Below are positions 1-9,539 of a stretch of DNA of 64,000 nucleotides, in pieces (positions within the stretch are counted from its first letter, which is position 1; each line of letters opens with the position of its first letter). The position numbers were made by a program, and so were the translations under genes. This stretch comes from JABAQJ01 sp046327745. GTDB lineage: Bacteria; Gemmatimonadota; Gemmatimonadetes; Gemmatimonadales; Gemmatimonadaceae. The notes under the pieces are model-generated. The model saw only the letters and a program-made list of their open reading frames with translations, made no database searches and was not told the origin of the DNA. The DNA is taken from positions 62,001-126,000 of the forward strand of contig JAXLXV010000010.1 of assembly GCA_046327745.1 (NCBI GenBank), read 5' to 3'.

Positions 1-178
1 ATTGCGCCTAACCACGTGAAGGCACCCTCTGCGCATGAGCGATCCGACGTATGTCTCTCCGGCGTCGGAATGTCCGAGGTGCGACGCGACTTCCGGAGGT
101 CCAACGACAGAGGGTACGTCTCCGATTGATGCGCGGAGCGCGTTGTCATAGCTTGGGACCATGGGACCGGGAGGTGGA

Positions 179-1882
179 ATGACGCGCGGGATCAAAGGGG
201 TGTTCCCAGCCCTCTGCGGGCTAGCAATGGCCATGGCCTGTGGATCGGATGGCCCGACGGGTCCGACGCCGGCCGAGATCGTGTTGAACGTCCAAGCTGT
301 TACGATTAAGCAGCTTGATTCGGCACGGATCATCCCTTCCGTCGTGGATAGGACGGGCCAGTTGATCGCCGGCGCGACCGTGTTGTTCGAGTCGGGCAGT
401 CCGTCGGTCGTCGCGGTCTCGAAGGTGGGCGTCATCACGTCGGTTGGCCCCGCTGGGACGGCAACGGTCACGGTTCGCAGCGGAAAGCTGGCGAACAGCG
501 TCAGCGTCACCGTCACGCCGGTTGCCGCGCGAGTTGTCATCTCGCCGAATCCCGGCGCGCTGAAGCAGCTGGAGACGTTGCAGCTGACCACGCAGCTCCT
601 CGACGTGACCAATACACCGATACCCGGAGTGAGCTTCACGTTCCTCTCATCGAAGAGCAGCGTGGGGGTCGTGTCTCCGTCGGGCCTTGTCACCAGCATC
701 GGCCCAGCTGGGGTATTCACCGTCTTCGCGCAGGGCGCCGGTCTGCTTGGCTCCACCTCATTGACCGTGACGCAGGTCCCGACCAATATCCGGGTGACGC
801 GAGAATATTCGAGGCTGACCGTCGGCCGCACGTTGCGACTGACGGCCACCGTGCTCGACGCCGTGAACACAGCGATCGCCAACAGCCCGGTCGCCTTCGC
901 GTCGTCGAATCCGGACTTGGCTACGGTCTCGACCGACGGGCTCGTGACCTCGGTGGGAGGTCTCGGGGCCGTCACGATCCGCGTGAGTGCACCGGGCACG
1001 AACCTGACGCAGGACATCACGATTCCCATCGTTGCCCTGTCGAGCCCGACCGGCGACGACGTGCAGCTGATCCCGACGCCGTTGATCTACGCGTTGCGCG
1101 CCTTTCCAAACGACAGCGTGATCGGCGTCTCGTATTTCGGCACCGCGAGCGTCATCAATGTCAGCACCGGCAGCGTGCGGTCATTTGACATTCCACCGGC
1201 GTACGGCGTTGACGTGGCGCCGGGACGTTCGCGCGTGTACATGGCAGGAGCGGACGGCAACCTCTACGAGTATGACACGCACACCTGGACGTCGCGTCTC
1301 CTCAGTCTCGGCGGTCAGCTCTTCGACGTTGTCGTTGACCCGAGCGAACGGTTCGCCTACGTTGGGCTGGCGAACTTGGGAGTGTCCGTTGTTGACCTCA
1401 ATCAGTGGAGGGAGGTCGCGCGTGACACGATAGTGACGACGGCGTTGCATCTGGCAATCAATGCCGACGGCACCAAGCTCTACGTGGGCGGTGGAGCCGT
1501 GGTCGAGATCGAGATCGCGAACGGTTACGCCGTGCACGCCCTTCCGGCCATGCTCGCCCAAGCCGTTGTCGTGTCGTCGGACAAGCGCAACGTATTCGGC
1601 TTCGCAGAAAATGGCACGATACGAAAGTTCGACCTGACGGCTTTCGGTATCGTCGCGACGTGGACCCTGGAGACGTGTGGCCCGTGGGGCGCCGCCCTGA
1701 ACTCGGACGCTCAACGGATCGTCGTGTCCTGTCCCAACAGCCGTCTCGTCGCACTCCTGGACGCGGCGGACGGGACGATCATCAAGGGCGTCGACGCCAC
1801 CGATGCCCGACGTGTCGTAATGGCGAATGCCGGCCGCACGGCCCTCGTCGGTACGCGGCAGGGCCTCCTGATAATTCGCTAG
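179..1882 (+). CDS. Ig-like (Big_2) and beta-propeller lipoprotein
   Basis: This is a predicted exported lipoprotein. The N-terminus is hydrophobic and ends in A-M-A-C, a plausible lipobox, followed by an SDGPTGP linker. Three successive Ig-like repeats of about 85 residues follow (roughly residues 32-114, 116-200 and 201-287), each ending in a 'VTSVGPAGTATVTV'-like strand typical of Big_2 domains. The last 260 residues look like a YVTN/YncE-type propeller, with repeated 'LYVGGG' and 'AYVGLA' strands. The start at 179 follows GGAGG (170-174). An in-frame ATG at 161 would add six residues. The substrate or binding partner is unknown, and surface adhesion or scaffolding is inference. The gene converges on its neighbour, and no terminator was recognised between them. 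Confidence 0.8.
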   Translation: MTRGIKGVFPALCGLAMAMACGSDGPTGPTPAEIVLNVQAVTIKQLDSARIIPSVVDRTGQLIAGATVLFESGSPSVVAVSKVGVITSVGPAGTATVTVRSGKLANSVSVTVTPVAARVVISPNPGALKQLETLQLTTQLLDVTNTPIPGVSFTFLSSKSSVGVVSPSGLVTSIGPAGVFTVFAQGAGLLGSTSLTVTQVPTNIRVTREYSRLTVGRTLRLTATVLDAVNTAIANSPVAFASSNPDLATVSTDGLVTSVGGLGAVTIRVSAPGTNLTQDITIPIVALSSPTGDDVQLIPTPLIYALRAFPNDSVIGVSYFGTASVINVSTGSVRSFDIPPAYGVDVAPGRSRVYMAGADGNLYEYDTHTWTSRLLSLGGQLFDVVVDPSERFAYVGLANLGVSVVDLNQWREVARDTIVTTALHLAINADGTKLYVGGGAVVEIEIANGYAVHALPAMLAQAVVVSSDKRNVFGFAENGTIRKFDLTAFGIVATWTLETCGPWGAALNSDAQRIVVSCPNSRLVALLDAADGTIIKGVDATDARRVVMANAGRTALVGTRQGLLIIR

Positions 1883-1959
1883 CCAACAGGCGACGATTCG
1901 GGTCGCTCAGCGCGTCGCGGACAGTCACGCGTTACGGCGATTCATCGATGTCAGTTCCC

Positions 1960-4914
1960 TTACTTGATCCACTTCCTCAGCATCGCCGTCACGATGCGCC
2001 GGCTCTCGTCGTTGCCGAACACCGCGTGAGGGCCCGGCACAATCGCGGCCGTGGTACGAGCGGCGGGCATCCCCGCCAGGCTGAACGCGCGTTCGACCGC
2101 GTGTGCCGGCGTCGTCAAGTCGTAATATCCGCCGGTCCAGAATAACCGCATCGTTGGATGGTCTCGCATCGCCTGCGCCAGCGTGGAGACGATCTCGCTG
2201 CCACCCTCGTGATCCCAAACGACGTTGATGTCCAGGTTCAGGCTCCGGTACGCCTCCAGGGTCGGGAAGCGCAGTGTGCGCGTGAGATACTTCTCGAGCG
2301 TAGTGGGCGGGCCTTCGGTGCGGGGCTCGCCGGGGATCCGCGCCGGTGCGAGCATCGCCGTGCCGAATCGCATGCGCCCGCCGTTGAACGACGGATCATT
2401 GAGCCCGCCCCGTCGAGTGGTGTCGCGCGCGGCGGTGACCCGCGCGTCGAGCATGCCGGTCCTGAGCCCACGCTCTGCCAGCACGTGCAACATCCAGTCG
2501 TCTTTGTAGAGGCGAAGGTTGTGGCTGGCGGCGTAATCGGTCGGGACACCGATCAGTGACGCCATGCGTTCGGCCACGCGCTGGCGGTCGTTGATCGAAA
2601 GGGCGTTGCCCTGGGCCAAGGCGGCGGCGTATTCGCCGTCGGCGAACGTGCTCGCCATCCGGAACGCCTCGTCCACGCTGCGCGCACCGCGGTCGCCCTT
2701 CCCATGAAACCACGCGGATGCGGCCATGGTGGGAAGGGTGAGCGCGAACTGCGTGTCACCATCGGCGGCATCATCACTCAGTGCGGTGGTCACGACGGCC
2801 ACCATGATCACGCCATCGAAGTGGAGATCCGTCGCGTCGCGCAGCATCACCGCGGCGCGCACGGTGCCGTAACTCTCTCCCGCCAGGTACTTCGGCGAAT
2901 TCTCGCGACCATGTTCATGGAGCCAGCGCCGAATGACGTCGGCCACCGATTGAGCGTCGCCGCTTCGCGTCCAATACGACCTGCGTCCATCCTCGGTGGT
3001 GAACGGGCGACTGAAGCCCGTGCCAACCGGATCGATGTACACGAGGTCGGTGACGTCCAGAATGCTGTTGGGATTTGGCAGCACGGTGTCGCCAGCGATC
3101 AGTACGGGGCCGATGCCTTGTGCGTGCAGCTGCGACGATGAGGAGCCCGGTCCGCCATTGAACAGGAACGTCACCGGCCGATGGGTGCGGTCGGGAACGT
3201 CGCTCCGCTCGTACGCGATGGTTCCGAGCACGGCGTTAGGCTTTCCGTTTGGCCCTTTGAGCAGATGCTCCGCTACGGTGGCGGTGTAGCGCACGCGAAC
3301 GCCGCCGAACGTTCCTTCGTGCGTGGTGCGCGAAGTCGCTGGTGCGCGTGCGCGTAAGGCAGGTGGCACGTCCGACGGTCCCCACGCGCGGCACACCGAG
3401 TCAGGGACGCCAGCGATGCGCGTCCACTCGTACTCCTGTTCACGAGCGTCGTTCGCCTTCTGGCCGGTGTTCGCCGCGCTCGTTCTGCGGAAGCAGGGTC
3501 CGAAGGCATTCGATGCGGGAACGACGGTGCCCGTGCCCTGAAGTATCACCTGTTCGAACTGCTTGGCGGCGCTGGGACCAGCCTCTTGCTCCACGGTCGT
3601 CTTCCAAACGTCGTGGTTGAATGGCTCGCCACGGGCCCGTGCCTCGAAGCGTTCGCGGATCACCTCGTCGAGCGTCCGACGGCCGTGCGAGTGGGCGCGT
3701 ATGCGCGCATCCAGGTCGGCGAAGTAGATGCTGCTGCGGACGTACGGCATGTGCCGCACGGATTCATCGTTGAACCCGACGCGGGCGATGGAATCCGCCG
3801 AGTAGTTCCGGGCCGCGCCGTGCCAGTATTGGCGGAAGTCGGCGTTGATAGCCTTACCATAGTCGTCGACGCTGGTGAAGCCGCCACGCATGGGGAGCAA
3901 CCGCGTGTAGTACGTGTTCAGCCCCTCGCTGAACCAGCTCTGCACCCCCTGCGGCGCGTCGATGCCGCCGACAAAGAGATGCCCCATCTCGTGCGTAAAT
4001 GTCTCCCGCGGGGCCTCGCCCTGCGCGGTTGCTCCTGGCGGGCGTGGTGAGGCGCCGGCCATAAACGAGTTGTCGAGCGCCGTTCCACCACGCCAGCCGA
4101 CGCGCAGGAATACGCGGTAGCTCGGCAGGGGTCGAAGATACCCGTACGACGCGCCCAGCCACGCGTACATCCGTGCCGCCCACGCCATCTCGACCGCTGG
4201 ATCGAAGGTGGGGGTGCCCAGCCAGACGGCGTTGAAGCCGGCGGACGGTGTCGCAGGGTATCGGCCGAGCGGTCCAGCCATGATCCAACCCTGACGCACC
4301 GTGTCTGGCGCGCCCGTCAGTTCAAAATCTCCGTCGCCGAAGGTGGTGGACGCTGAGGCAGCGGTAAGGTCGCTTAGATCCCAGTGGACTCGGTCGTAAC
4401 GGCCGTTGCCACTCGGGCAGGACAAGAAAGCCCGCACCGGCGCCGCTGACGCCACCGTACGCGTAGGAGTCGAGGTGGCCCGCCGGAGGACCGTGGTTGG
4501 AGCCATGGCGTCGTAGCTGACGACGACCGGGAAACGCACGGCCCGTTGGGCACGCCAGTGGCGGAAAGATGGAAAGCCGCCGGGGTCGGGAGGATCGTCA
4601 TCCACTCGCAGCGGTACATCGCCATCCGCGTCACGCACTACGAGTCGCTGCGTTCGCTCGGCGATGCCGGTCACGCCGGCGTAGGTGATGGGCACCGACA
4701 GGCTGAACCCTTGGCGAGCCGAGTCCGGCAGGTCGGCGATTTCCGTGCGGACCTCGATCGCCACGACTTCGGAGCCGCCGCGCCGCACCGGCTTCCAGGT
4801 GTGCGCGATCGTGCCGTGAGGTCGAACGTCGCTGCCGGGGGCGGTTTGTGCTGACGCCGCGTGGACGCCGAGGAGGAGGAGTATGGCGAACCAGCGCGGC
4901 GTTCGGTGGATCAC
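1960..4914 (-). CDS. Secreted metallopeptidase (M61-like) fused to serine carboxypeptidase S10
   Basis: The 984-residue protein begins with a signal peptide ending near ASAQ (residue 23). The N-terminal half carries a gluzincin zinc site, HEMGH at 308-312 with a downstream glutamate at 330 (WFSEG), which resembles M61/M1 peptidases. The C-terminal half, from about residue 545, is a serine carypeptidase-like S10 domain. It has an FNGGPGSS oxyanion motif, GESYG with Ser681, Asp932 in GGYYDLTTP and His963 in VPGPHAVF. Both catalytic centres look complete, and no frameshift or stop separates them. S10 enzymes remove C-terminal residues and M61 enzymes act as aminopeptidases, so a two-ended exopeptidase acting outside the cytoplasm is plausible. 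The pairing in one chain is unusual. Confidence 0.85.
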   Translation of the reverse strand: MIHRTPRWFAILLLLGVHAASAQTAPGSDVRPHGTIAHTWKPVRRGGSEVVAIEVRTEIADLPDSARQGFSLSVPITYAGVTGIAERTQRLVVRDADGDVPLRVDDDPPDPGGFPSFRHWRAQRAVRFPVVVSYDAMAPTTVLRRATSTPTRTVASAAPVRAFLSCPSGNGRYDRVHWDLSDLTAASASTTFGDGDFELTGAPDTVRQGWIMAGPLGRYPATPSAGFNAVWLGTPTFDPAVEMAWAARMYAWLGASYGYLRPLPSYRVFLRVGWRGGTALDNSFMAGASPRPPGATAQGEAPRETFTHEMGHLFVGGIDAPQGVQSWFSEGLNTYYTRLLPMRGGFTSVDDYGKAINADFRQYWHGAARNYSADSIARVGFNDESVRHMPYVRSSIYFADLDARIRAHSHGRRTLDEVIRERFEARARGEPFNHDVWKTTVEQEAGPSAAKQFEQVILQGTGTVVPASNAFGPCFRRTSAANTGQKANDAREQEYEWTRIAGVPDSVCRAWGPSDVPPALRARAPATSRTTHEGTFGGVRVRYTATVAEHLLKGPNGKPNAVLGTIAYERSDVPDRTHRPVTFLFNGGPGSSSSQLHAQGIGPVLIAGDTVLPNPNSILDVTDLVYIDPVGTGFSRPFTTEDGRRSYWTRSGDAQSVADVIRRWLHEHGRENSPKYLAGESYGTVRAAVMLRDATDLHFDGVIMVAVVTTALSDDAADGDTQFALTLPTMAASAWFHGKGDRGARSVDEAFRMASTFADGEYAAALAQGNALSINDRQRVAERMASLIGVPTDYAASHNLRLYKDDWMLHVLAERGLRTGMLDARVTAARDTTRRGGLNDPSFNGGRMRFGTAMLAPARIPGEPRTEGPPTTLEKYLTRTLRFPTLEAYRSLNLDINVVWDHEGGSEIVSTLAQAMRDHPTMRLFWTGGYYDLTTPAHAVERAFSLAGMPAARTTAAIVPGPHAVFGNDESRRIVTAMLRKWIK

Positions 4915-4949
4915 GTGAGCGGGGGAAACCCTGATGGCGAACGAGCCCG

Positions 4950-5369
4950 CTATTTGGTGACCGTGAAGGAGAAATCGCCGCGGACCGGGTGCCCGTCACG
5001 TGACGCTGCGCGCCACCTGACCACGTACGTGCCAGGAGTGAGCGATCCGGTCACGTCGGCCATCAACAGCGTCGGGTCCGACTCTTCGCTTCGCGCCTTG
5101 CTCACTGGCACCGTCGCGCCGCCTGCCGCCTCTAGGGTAATGCTGCTCACCGGGGCCGTCACCGGCTCGGAATACCACAGCTTGATGACCTTCGGAGCCG
5201 CGACGGAGCTGTCCTTGGCCGGCTGAGACTTCAACAGCCGCAGGTGAAAGGGCGCAAGGCTCGCGGAAGGCGCGGCCGGCGTGGCCAGTGTTGCAGGTGA
5301 CGGATAGACCGGCGTCGCCATCACCATGGCAATGAACGACAAGGAAATCGCAGAAACGGGCAGGGTCAT
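4950..5369 (-). CDS. CopC/YcnI-like copper-resistance domain protein
   Basis: The product is about 139 residues: a signal peptide (MTLPVSAISLSFIAMVMA) followed by a single CopC-type immunoglobulin-like domain. Supporting features are the opening FHLRLLKSQPA, the KVIKLWYSEPV strand and the closing DGHPVRGDFSFTV, all typical of the family. CopC proteins bind copper in the periplasm. Here the first histidine lies in FHLRLL and another in DGHPV, so copper binding is plausible but not shown. No CopD partner follows. An upstream in-frame start would put 41 unlike residues before the signal peptide, so the start at 5369 is preferred. The gene lies 35 bp downstream of the peptidase fusion in the opposite reading order and may not be linked in function. 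Confidence 0.75.
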   Translation of the reverse strand: MTLPVSAISLSFIAMVMATPVYPSPATLATPAAPSASLAPFHLRLLKSQPAKDSSVAAPKVIKLWYSEPVTAPVSSITLEAAGGATVPVSKARSEESDPTLLMADVTGSLTPGTYVVRWRAASRDGHPVRGDFSFTVTK

Positions 5370-5820
5370 GGAAGATCTGGACGTAGGAAACGGCAACAGC
5401 GCTTTGCGTGCCCCGGAGTATACCCGGCAGGCGCGGGGAAGGAGTCCTGGCCGATCCGACGTGTCTGCCAGCAACAGTTTCTCGGAAGGCATCCGGGCAG
5501 AAGGCTACTCCGGTGAGACGGTCGCAGACAACGGCGGGGCGCCGAAAAACGGCAATGGCGACTGCACGTCCCCCGCCGGGCGCCAAGTCACGGGAACAAT
5601 CGACAGCGCGTCGGCGTTACCGTAAGGGCGCCTACTGCCATGGCCCAGTTGCTGACCGGCCCGTGCCAGTGTGCGCCCCCCGGGGAGGCTCGCCCGCCGC
5701 ACCGTCGCTGTTCAGCGTGCTCACCCCCCTTAGGGCTCGGTTGAAACCTTCCCCGCCGGTGGACCGTATACATCCTCGCGGCTACTATTTTGGTCGAGGT
5801 ATGTCCCGAGGGGAAACGGT
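5370..5820. other. Divergent intergenic region, CopC-like / PadR
   Basis: About 450 bp separate the divergent CopC-like and PadR genes. No convincing coding sequence was found. The right end holds an imperfect inverted repeat (5770-5804) close to the PadR start and a GAGGGG ribosome binding site at 5808-5813. Confidence 0.6.
5770..5804. promoter_or_regulatory. Candidate PadR operator (imperfect inverted repeat)
   Basis: ACAT-CCTCG at 5770-5778 is mirrored by CGAGGT-ATGT at 5795-5804 around a 16-base centre. ACAT/ATGT half-sites are common in PadR-family operators. It lies 16 bp upstream of the PadR start, so autoregulation is inferred. The arms differ by one base in length, which keeps confidence low. 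Confidence 0.35.
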
Positions 5821-6168
5821 ATGGAACTGCGACGAGAACTCATGCGTGGGGCGGGGCCGGCGGCAGTGCTACAACTGCTGAAGCGGCGCGAGATGTACGG
5901 CTACGAAATCGCCGAGGCGCTGGGAGAGCGCTCCGATGGCGTGCTGGCCATGGGGCAGTCGACCCTGTATCCCCTTCTATATAGTCTCGAGTCTAAGGAG
6001 TTCGTCGCCAGTCGCTGGGTCGAACTCAAGTCTGGCCGCAAGCGTCGGTATTATCGACTCACGGAAAAGGGCGCGGTCGAGCTGAAAGAGCACCGGGCGC
6101 GCTGGCAGGAGCTGTTCGAGGCTATGGTGGGACTGGGCCTCGTGTCCCCGATTCCTGCGGAGGCCTGA
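5821..6168 (+). CDS. PadR-family transcriptional regulator (module 1)
   Basis: This 115-residue winged-helix regulator has the PadR hallmarks: an opening RRELMRGAGPAAVLQLL helix, YGYEIAEAL, and the STLYPLLYSLE recognition and wing region, followed by YYRLTEKG. It has a short C-terminal dimerisation helix, as in the small PadR subclass. It ends 3 bp before the large permease gene that follows, so the two are almost surely one transcript. PadR-ADOP pairs recur twice more in this window. The ligand is unknown. GAGGGG sits seven bases before the start. Confidence 0.9.
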   Translation: MELRRELMRGAGPAAVLQLLKRREMYGYEIAEALGERSDGVLAMGQSTLYPLLYSLESKEFVASRWVELKSGRKRRYYRLTEKGAVELKEHRARWQELFEAMVGLGLVSPIPAEA

Positions 6169-6171
6169 CCC

Positions 6172-8931
6172 ATGCCCGACAAGGATGGCGCGCTCACCGG
6201 ACGGTTGGCCCGGTTGGAGCTGGAACGCAAAGCACGCGCACTCGGCCTTCCCGAGTTGCTCGCCAAGCGAGTGGCCGAGGTGGTGGTGGCGAGTGAGCTG
6301 GACGACGACCGACGCGGGGAAGTCTTTCGCGAAATGGTCGCGCACTTCGAAGACGGCTTGGCGGCGGGTCGCTCACCGGAGCAACTGGCGCAGGCATTCG
6401 GCGACAGTCGTCAGGCAGCGCGCATGATCCGCGCGGAGAAGCGCGTGGTGACGCCGGAGGAATTCGGTGGCACGGGGGCGCGGGAGTCGTTCCCGGCGCG
6501 ACTCGGCCGCGACCTGCGGTACGCGGTGCGGCGCTTGGCGGCGCGACCAGTGTTCACGGCGATCGCCGTGCTCTCATTGGCGATCGGCATTGGGGCGAAC
6601 GCGGCGATGTTCACACTCGTGAACGAAGTCATTCTCCGTCGCCCGCCGTTGGAACGACCCGAGGAACTGGTGGACATCTTCCGCTCCAGCCAGGACAGCC
6701 CGTTCGATCCCATCTCGTATCCCGAGTATCTGGACGTCGCGTCGCGGACGGATGTGTTCTCGTCCGTCTCCGGCACCCGCCTGCTGTACGCCGTCAGGAT
6801 GAACGGTGACCGCGCCGATCGGTTGGCGGTGCAGCTGGTGAGCGGAAACTACTTCCAGACGCTGGGTCTGCACGCGGCGCGCGGACGGCTGATTCAACCC
6901 GACGATGCGGATGCTCCCGGCAAGAGTCCCGTGGTGGTGCTGACGGATCGCTACTGGCGTCAGTCGTTCAACGCCGACCCGTCGGTGGTGGGTAAGACCA
7001 TCCACTTGGGCGGCGGCGACTACACCATCATCGGCGTGACGCGACCGGATTTCCCCAGTGGTTTTCCGACGCTGGGTATTCAGCTGTTTGCGCCGGCGAT
7101 GATGATCGATCAACTGATGCCGTCGAATGCCGGCGAGCTGCAGAACCGACACGAGAATTCGACGTTCACGCGGGCTCGGCTTCGCCCTGGGGTGACACTG
7201 GCCCAGGCTCGGACCTCGATGGCGGCGCTGGGCAACGCGCTGCACGAGCGGAAGGAGGTCGGGTGGGAAGGCGCGACGGCATACACCGTCTTGCCGACGC
7301 GCGACGTGATCCTGTATCCGCCGATCGACAAGCTGCTGCGGCCGGTGGCGTGGGTCATGATGGGCGTGGTAGGCATGGTGCTGCTGATCGCCTGTGCGAA
7401 CCTGGCCGGCTTCCTGCTGGCGCGAGCGGTGGACCGACGGAAAGAGGTGGCGGTGCGGCTCGCCTTGGGTGCCACCCAGGGGCGGCTGGTGTTTCAGCTG
7501 CTGGTGGAGACGTTGCTGCTTGCGGCGATCGGTGGCGCGGTCGGGCTCTGGTTAGGCAGGGCCGCGCTCAAGGCCGTGCTGGCCGCGGACCTTCCGATTC
7601 CCGTGCCGTTGGGCATTGACCTGAATCTCGACGTGCGGGTGCTGTCCTTTTTGATCGTGGTCTCGGTGGTGGCCGGCATCGCCTTTGGTCTGGCGCCAGC
7701 GCTGCAGTCCACACGGCTGGAACTGGCGGCCGTCATCCGTGAGGAGAGTACCGGCGGCGGGCGTTCCAATGGATGGTTGCGTCAGGGACTGGTGGCCGCC
7801 CAGGTCGCGGTGTCGGTGGTCTTGCTGATTGCCGCGGGACTGTTTGTGCGGAGCGTGCAATCGTTGCGGAACGTGGACCCGGGCTTCGGTCGTCAGCCGT
7901 CGGCCATGGTCTGGCTGGGGATGCCCGCGACGCAGAATGAAGCGGAGGCCGCCCGTCGGCTTGACCTCATGGTCCGCCGGCTCGCGTCGCAGCCCGAGGT
8001 GAAGCATGTGGGGCTGATCGACAACATGCACTTGAACCTGCTGAGCTTCACGTCGACCGACGTGAACGTCGACGGGGTACAGCCGCCGCCTGGCGAAATT
8101 GCCCACTCGATCAGCCGAGCCTCGATCGATACCGGATTTGTTGCGGCTGCCGGTTTACGACTGTTGGCTGGGCGTAACTTCACCGTCGCCGACTTTGACA
8201 CGACGCGTCGGGTGGCGCTTGTGAACGAGGCGTTCGGGCAGAAGTTCTGGCCGGGCCAGGATCCAGTGGGGCATCGTTACCGCTCGACCGAGGGGCGCGA
8301 GACGGAGATCATCGGGGTGGTGAACACCGTGAAGGTGCGCACGCTGGCCGAGCCGCCGCGTCCGCTCATTTACACGCCACTCCGAGACCGCTCGATCGTT
8401 TGGATGCTCGTCGACGGGTCGCCGAACTCCGACGCCCAGCTGGCCGGCATGTTGCGGGTGATCCGCGACGTGTCGCCGGACGCGATGGTGATGGAGGCGC
8501 GCACCATGGCGCGTCACATGGAGATCATGTCCCTGCCGTTGAAGCTGGGGGCCAACGCCTTGGCCGCCTTTGCGCTGTTGGCGTTGTTGCTGGCGAGCAT
8601 CGGGTTGTACGGCACCGTCAGCTACTCCGTGGCCCAGCGGTCGCGAGAGGTGGGGATTCGGTTGTCGCTAGGGGCAACGCCGCCCGCGGTCATTCGGCTG
8701 CTGCTGTGGGACGGCGTGCGGCTGGTGGTGGTGGGCGCCGTCGGTGGTATGGTCCTGGGGCTGCTCTTTGGTCGGGCGCTGCAGGGGATTCTCTATGGCG
8801 TGACGGCGACGGACCCGGCCACACTGGCTGCTGTGCCCGTGGTGCTGGTCTTGGTGGCGGCGTTGGCGGCGTACGTTCCGGCGCGTCGCGCCGGCCGGAT
8901 CGACCCCGTGGTGGCCATCAAGTCCGAGTAG
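6172..8931 (+). CDS. ADOP-type MacB/FtsX-like permease (module 1)
   Basis: This 919-residue protein has two MacB periplasmic-core plus FtsX-permease units in tandem, the architecture called ADOP (acidobacterial duplicated orphan permease). After a soluble N-terminal region of about 105 residues comes the signature TM1 segment (AIGIGANAAMFTLVNE). FtsX blocks lie near residues 390-480 and 780-915, and a second TM anchor (LVAAQVAVSVVLLIAAGLFV) lies near 540. No ATPase gene is adjacent, hence 'orphan'. MacB-like permeases usually move lipoproteins, peptides or drugs, or act as mechanotransducers, but the cargo here is unknown. The frame is intact, unlike module 2. Confidence 0.88.
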   Translation: MPDKDGALTGRLARLELERKARALGLPELLAKRVAEVVVASELDDDRRGEVFREMVAHFEDGLAAGRSPEQLAQAFGDSRQAARMIRAEKRVVTPEEFGGTGARESFPARLGRDLRYAVRRLAARPVFTAIAVLSLAIGIGANAAMFTLVNEVILRRPPLERPEELVDIFRSSQDSPFDPISYPEYLDVASRTDVFSSVSGTRLLYAVRMNGDRADRLAVQLVSGNYFQTLGLHAARGRLIQPDDADAPGKSPVVVLTDRYWRQSFNADPSVVGKTIHLGGGDYTIIGVTRPDFPSGFPTLGIQLFAPAMMIDQLMPSNAGELQNRHENSTFTRARLRPGVTLAQARTSMAALGNALHERKEVGWEGATAYTVLPTRDVILYPPIDKLLRPVAWVMMGVVGMVLLIACANLAGFLLARAVDRRKEVAVRLALGATQGRLVFQLLVETLLLAAIGGAVGLWLGRAALKAVLAADLPIPVPLGIDLNLDVRVLSFLIVVSVVAGIAFGLAPALQSTRLELAAVIREESTGGGRSNGWLRQGLVAAQVAVSVVLLIAAGLFVRSVQSLRNVDPGFGRQPSAMVWLGMPATQNEAEAARRLDLMVRRLASQPEVKHVGLIDNMHLNLLSFTSTDVNVDGVQPPPGEIAHSISRASIDTGFVAAAGLRLLAGRNFTVADFDTTRRVALVNEAFGQKFWPGQDPVGHRYRSTEGRETEIIGVVNTVKVRTLAEPPRPLIYTPLRDRSIVWMLVDGSPNSDAQLAGMLRVIRDVSPDAMVMEARTMARHMEIMSLPLKLGANALAAFALLALLLASIGLYGTVSYSVAQRSREVGIRLSLGATPPAVIRLLLWDGVRLVVVGAVGGMVLGLLFGRALQGILYGVTATDPATLAAVPVVLVLVAALAAYVPARRAGRIDPVVAIKSE

Positions 8932-9014
8932 GTAGGTCAGAGTGTGGCGAGGTGTGTAACGGAATTGGGCAAGCACTGCGACCGGGAGGAACGCGCGCGT
9001 ATTCTTGAGGCACT

Positions 9015-9539
9015 GTGACGCCACCGAACCGCACGTACAACGTCCTCATCCTCTGCACCGGCAATTCGGCCCGTAGCATTCTGGGCGAGGTGCTAGTGAA
9101 TCATTGGGGAAGGGGGCGCTTCAAGGGCTTCAGCGCCGGGAGCCATCCGAAGGGGCAGGTGCATCCGGACGCGTTGGAGCTGATTCGCTCACTCGGCTGG
9201 CCGACGGAGGGACTGCGGAGCAAGAGCTGGGACGAGTTCGCCGTGCCAGGAGCGCCCACCATGGACGTCGTGATCACGGTGTGCGACAACGCGGCCGGTG
9301 AGACGTGTCCTGTGTGGCTCGGCACACCGACGCGAGCGCACTGGGGGCTGCCAGATCCCGCCGCCGTTGCCGACCCTGTGGCGCGTCGACAGGCCTTTCG
9401 CTCGGCGCTGGATGTGTTGTCGGCTCGGATCCAGGCGCTCACGGCGTTGGATCCCGAGCGTCTTGAGCCCGCGGCGTTGAAGCAACGCCTCGACGAAATC
9501 GCGTTGATCGGCTCCGTCGGCTCGGACGCCGCATCGTGA
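9015..9539 (+). CDS. arsC: Arsenate reductase, LMW-phosphatase-like ArsC
   Basis: The 174-residue product has the LMW tyrosine-phosphatase fold signature: a P-loop CTGNSAR (Cys14 to Arg20) near the N-terminus, and the redox pair Cys90 and Cys98 in VCDNAAGETC. ArsC enzymes of this type reduce arsenate to arsenite in the cytoplasm through a cysteine relay. The conserved P-loop and cysteine pair support reductase rather than phosphatase activity. The start codon is GTG. The stop overlaps the start of the aquaporin gene by 4 bp (GTGA), linking reduction with export of the product. No arsR or acr3 gene is in view. Confidence 0.88.
   Translation: MTPPNRTYNVLILCTGNSARSILGEVLVNHWGRGRFKGFSAGSHPKGQVHPDALELIRSLGWPTEGLRSKSWDEFAVPGAPTMDVVITVCDNAAGETCPVWLGTPTRAHWGLPDPAAVADPVARRQAFRSALDVLSARIQALTALDPERLEPAALKQRLDEIALIGSVGSDAAS

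Noticed and set aside
35..151. Small open frame of 38 codons with a CPRC motif at the window start
   Set aside because: No ribosome binding site and no recognisable family. The short length makes chance likely.
5408..5881. Long open frame between the CopC-like and PadR genes
   Set aside because: Arginine/proline-rich composition and out of frame with PadR. It is a product of high GC, not a gene.
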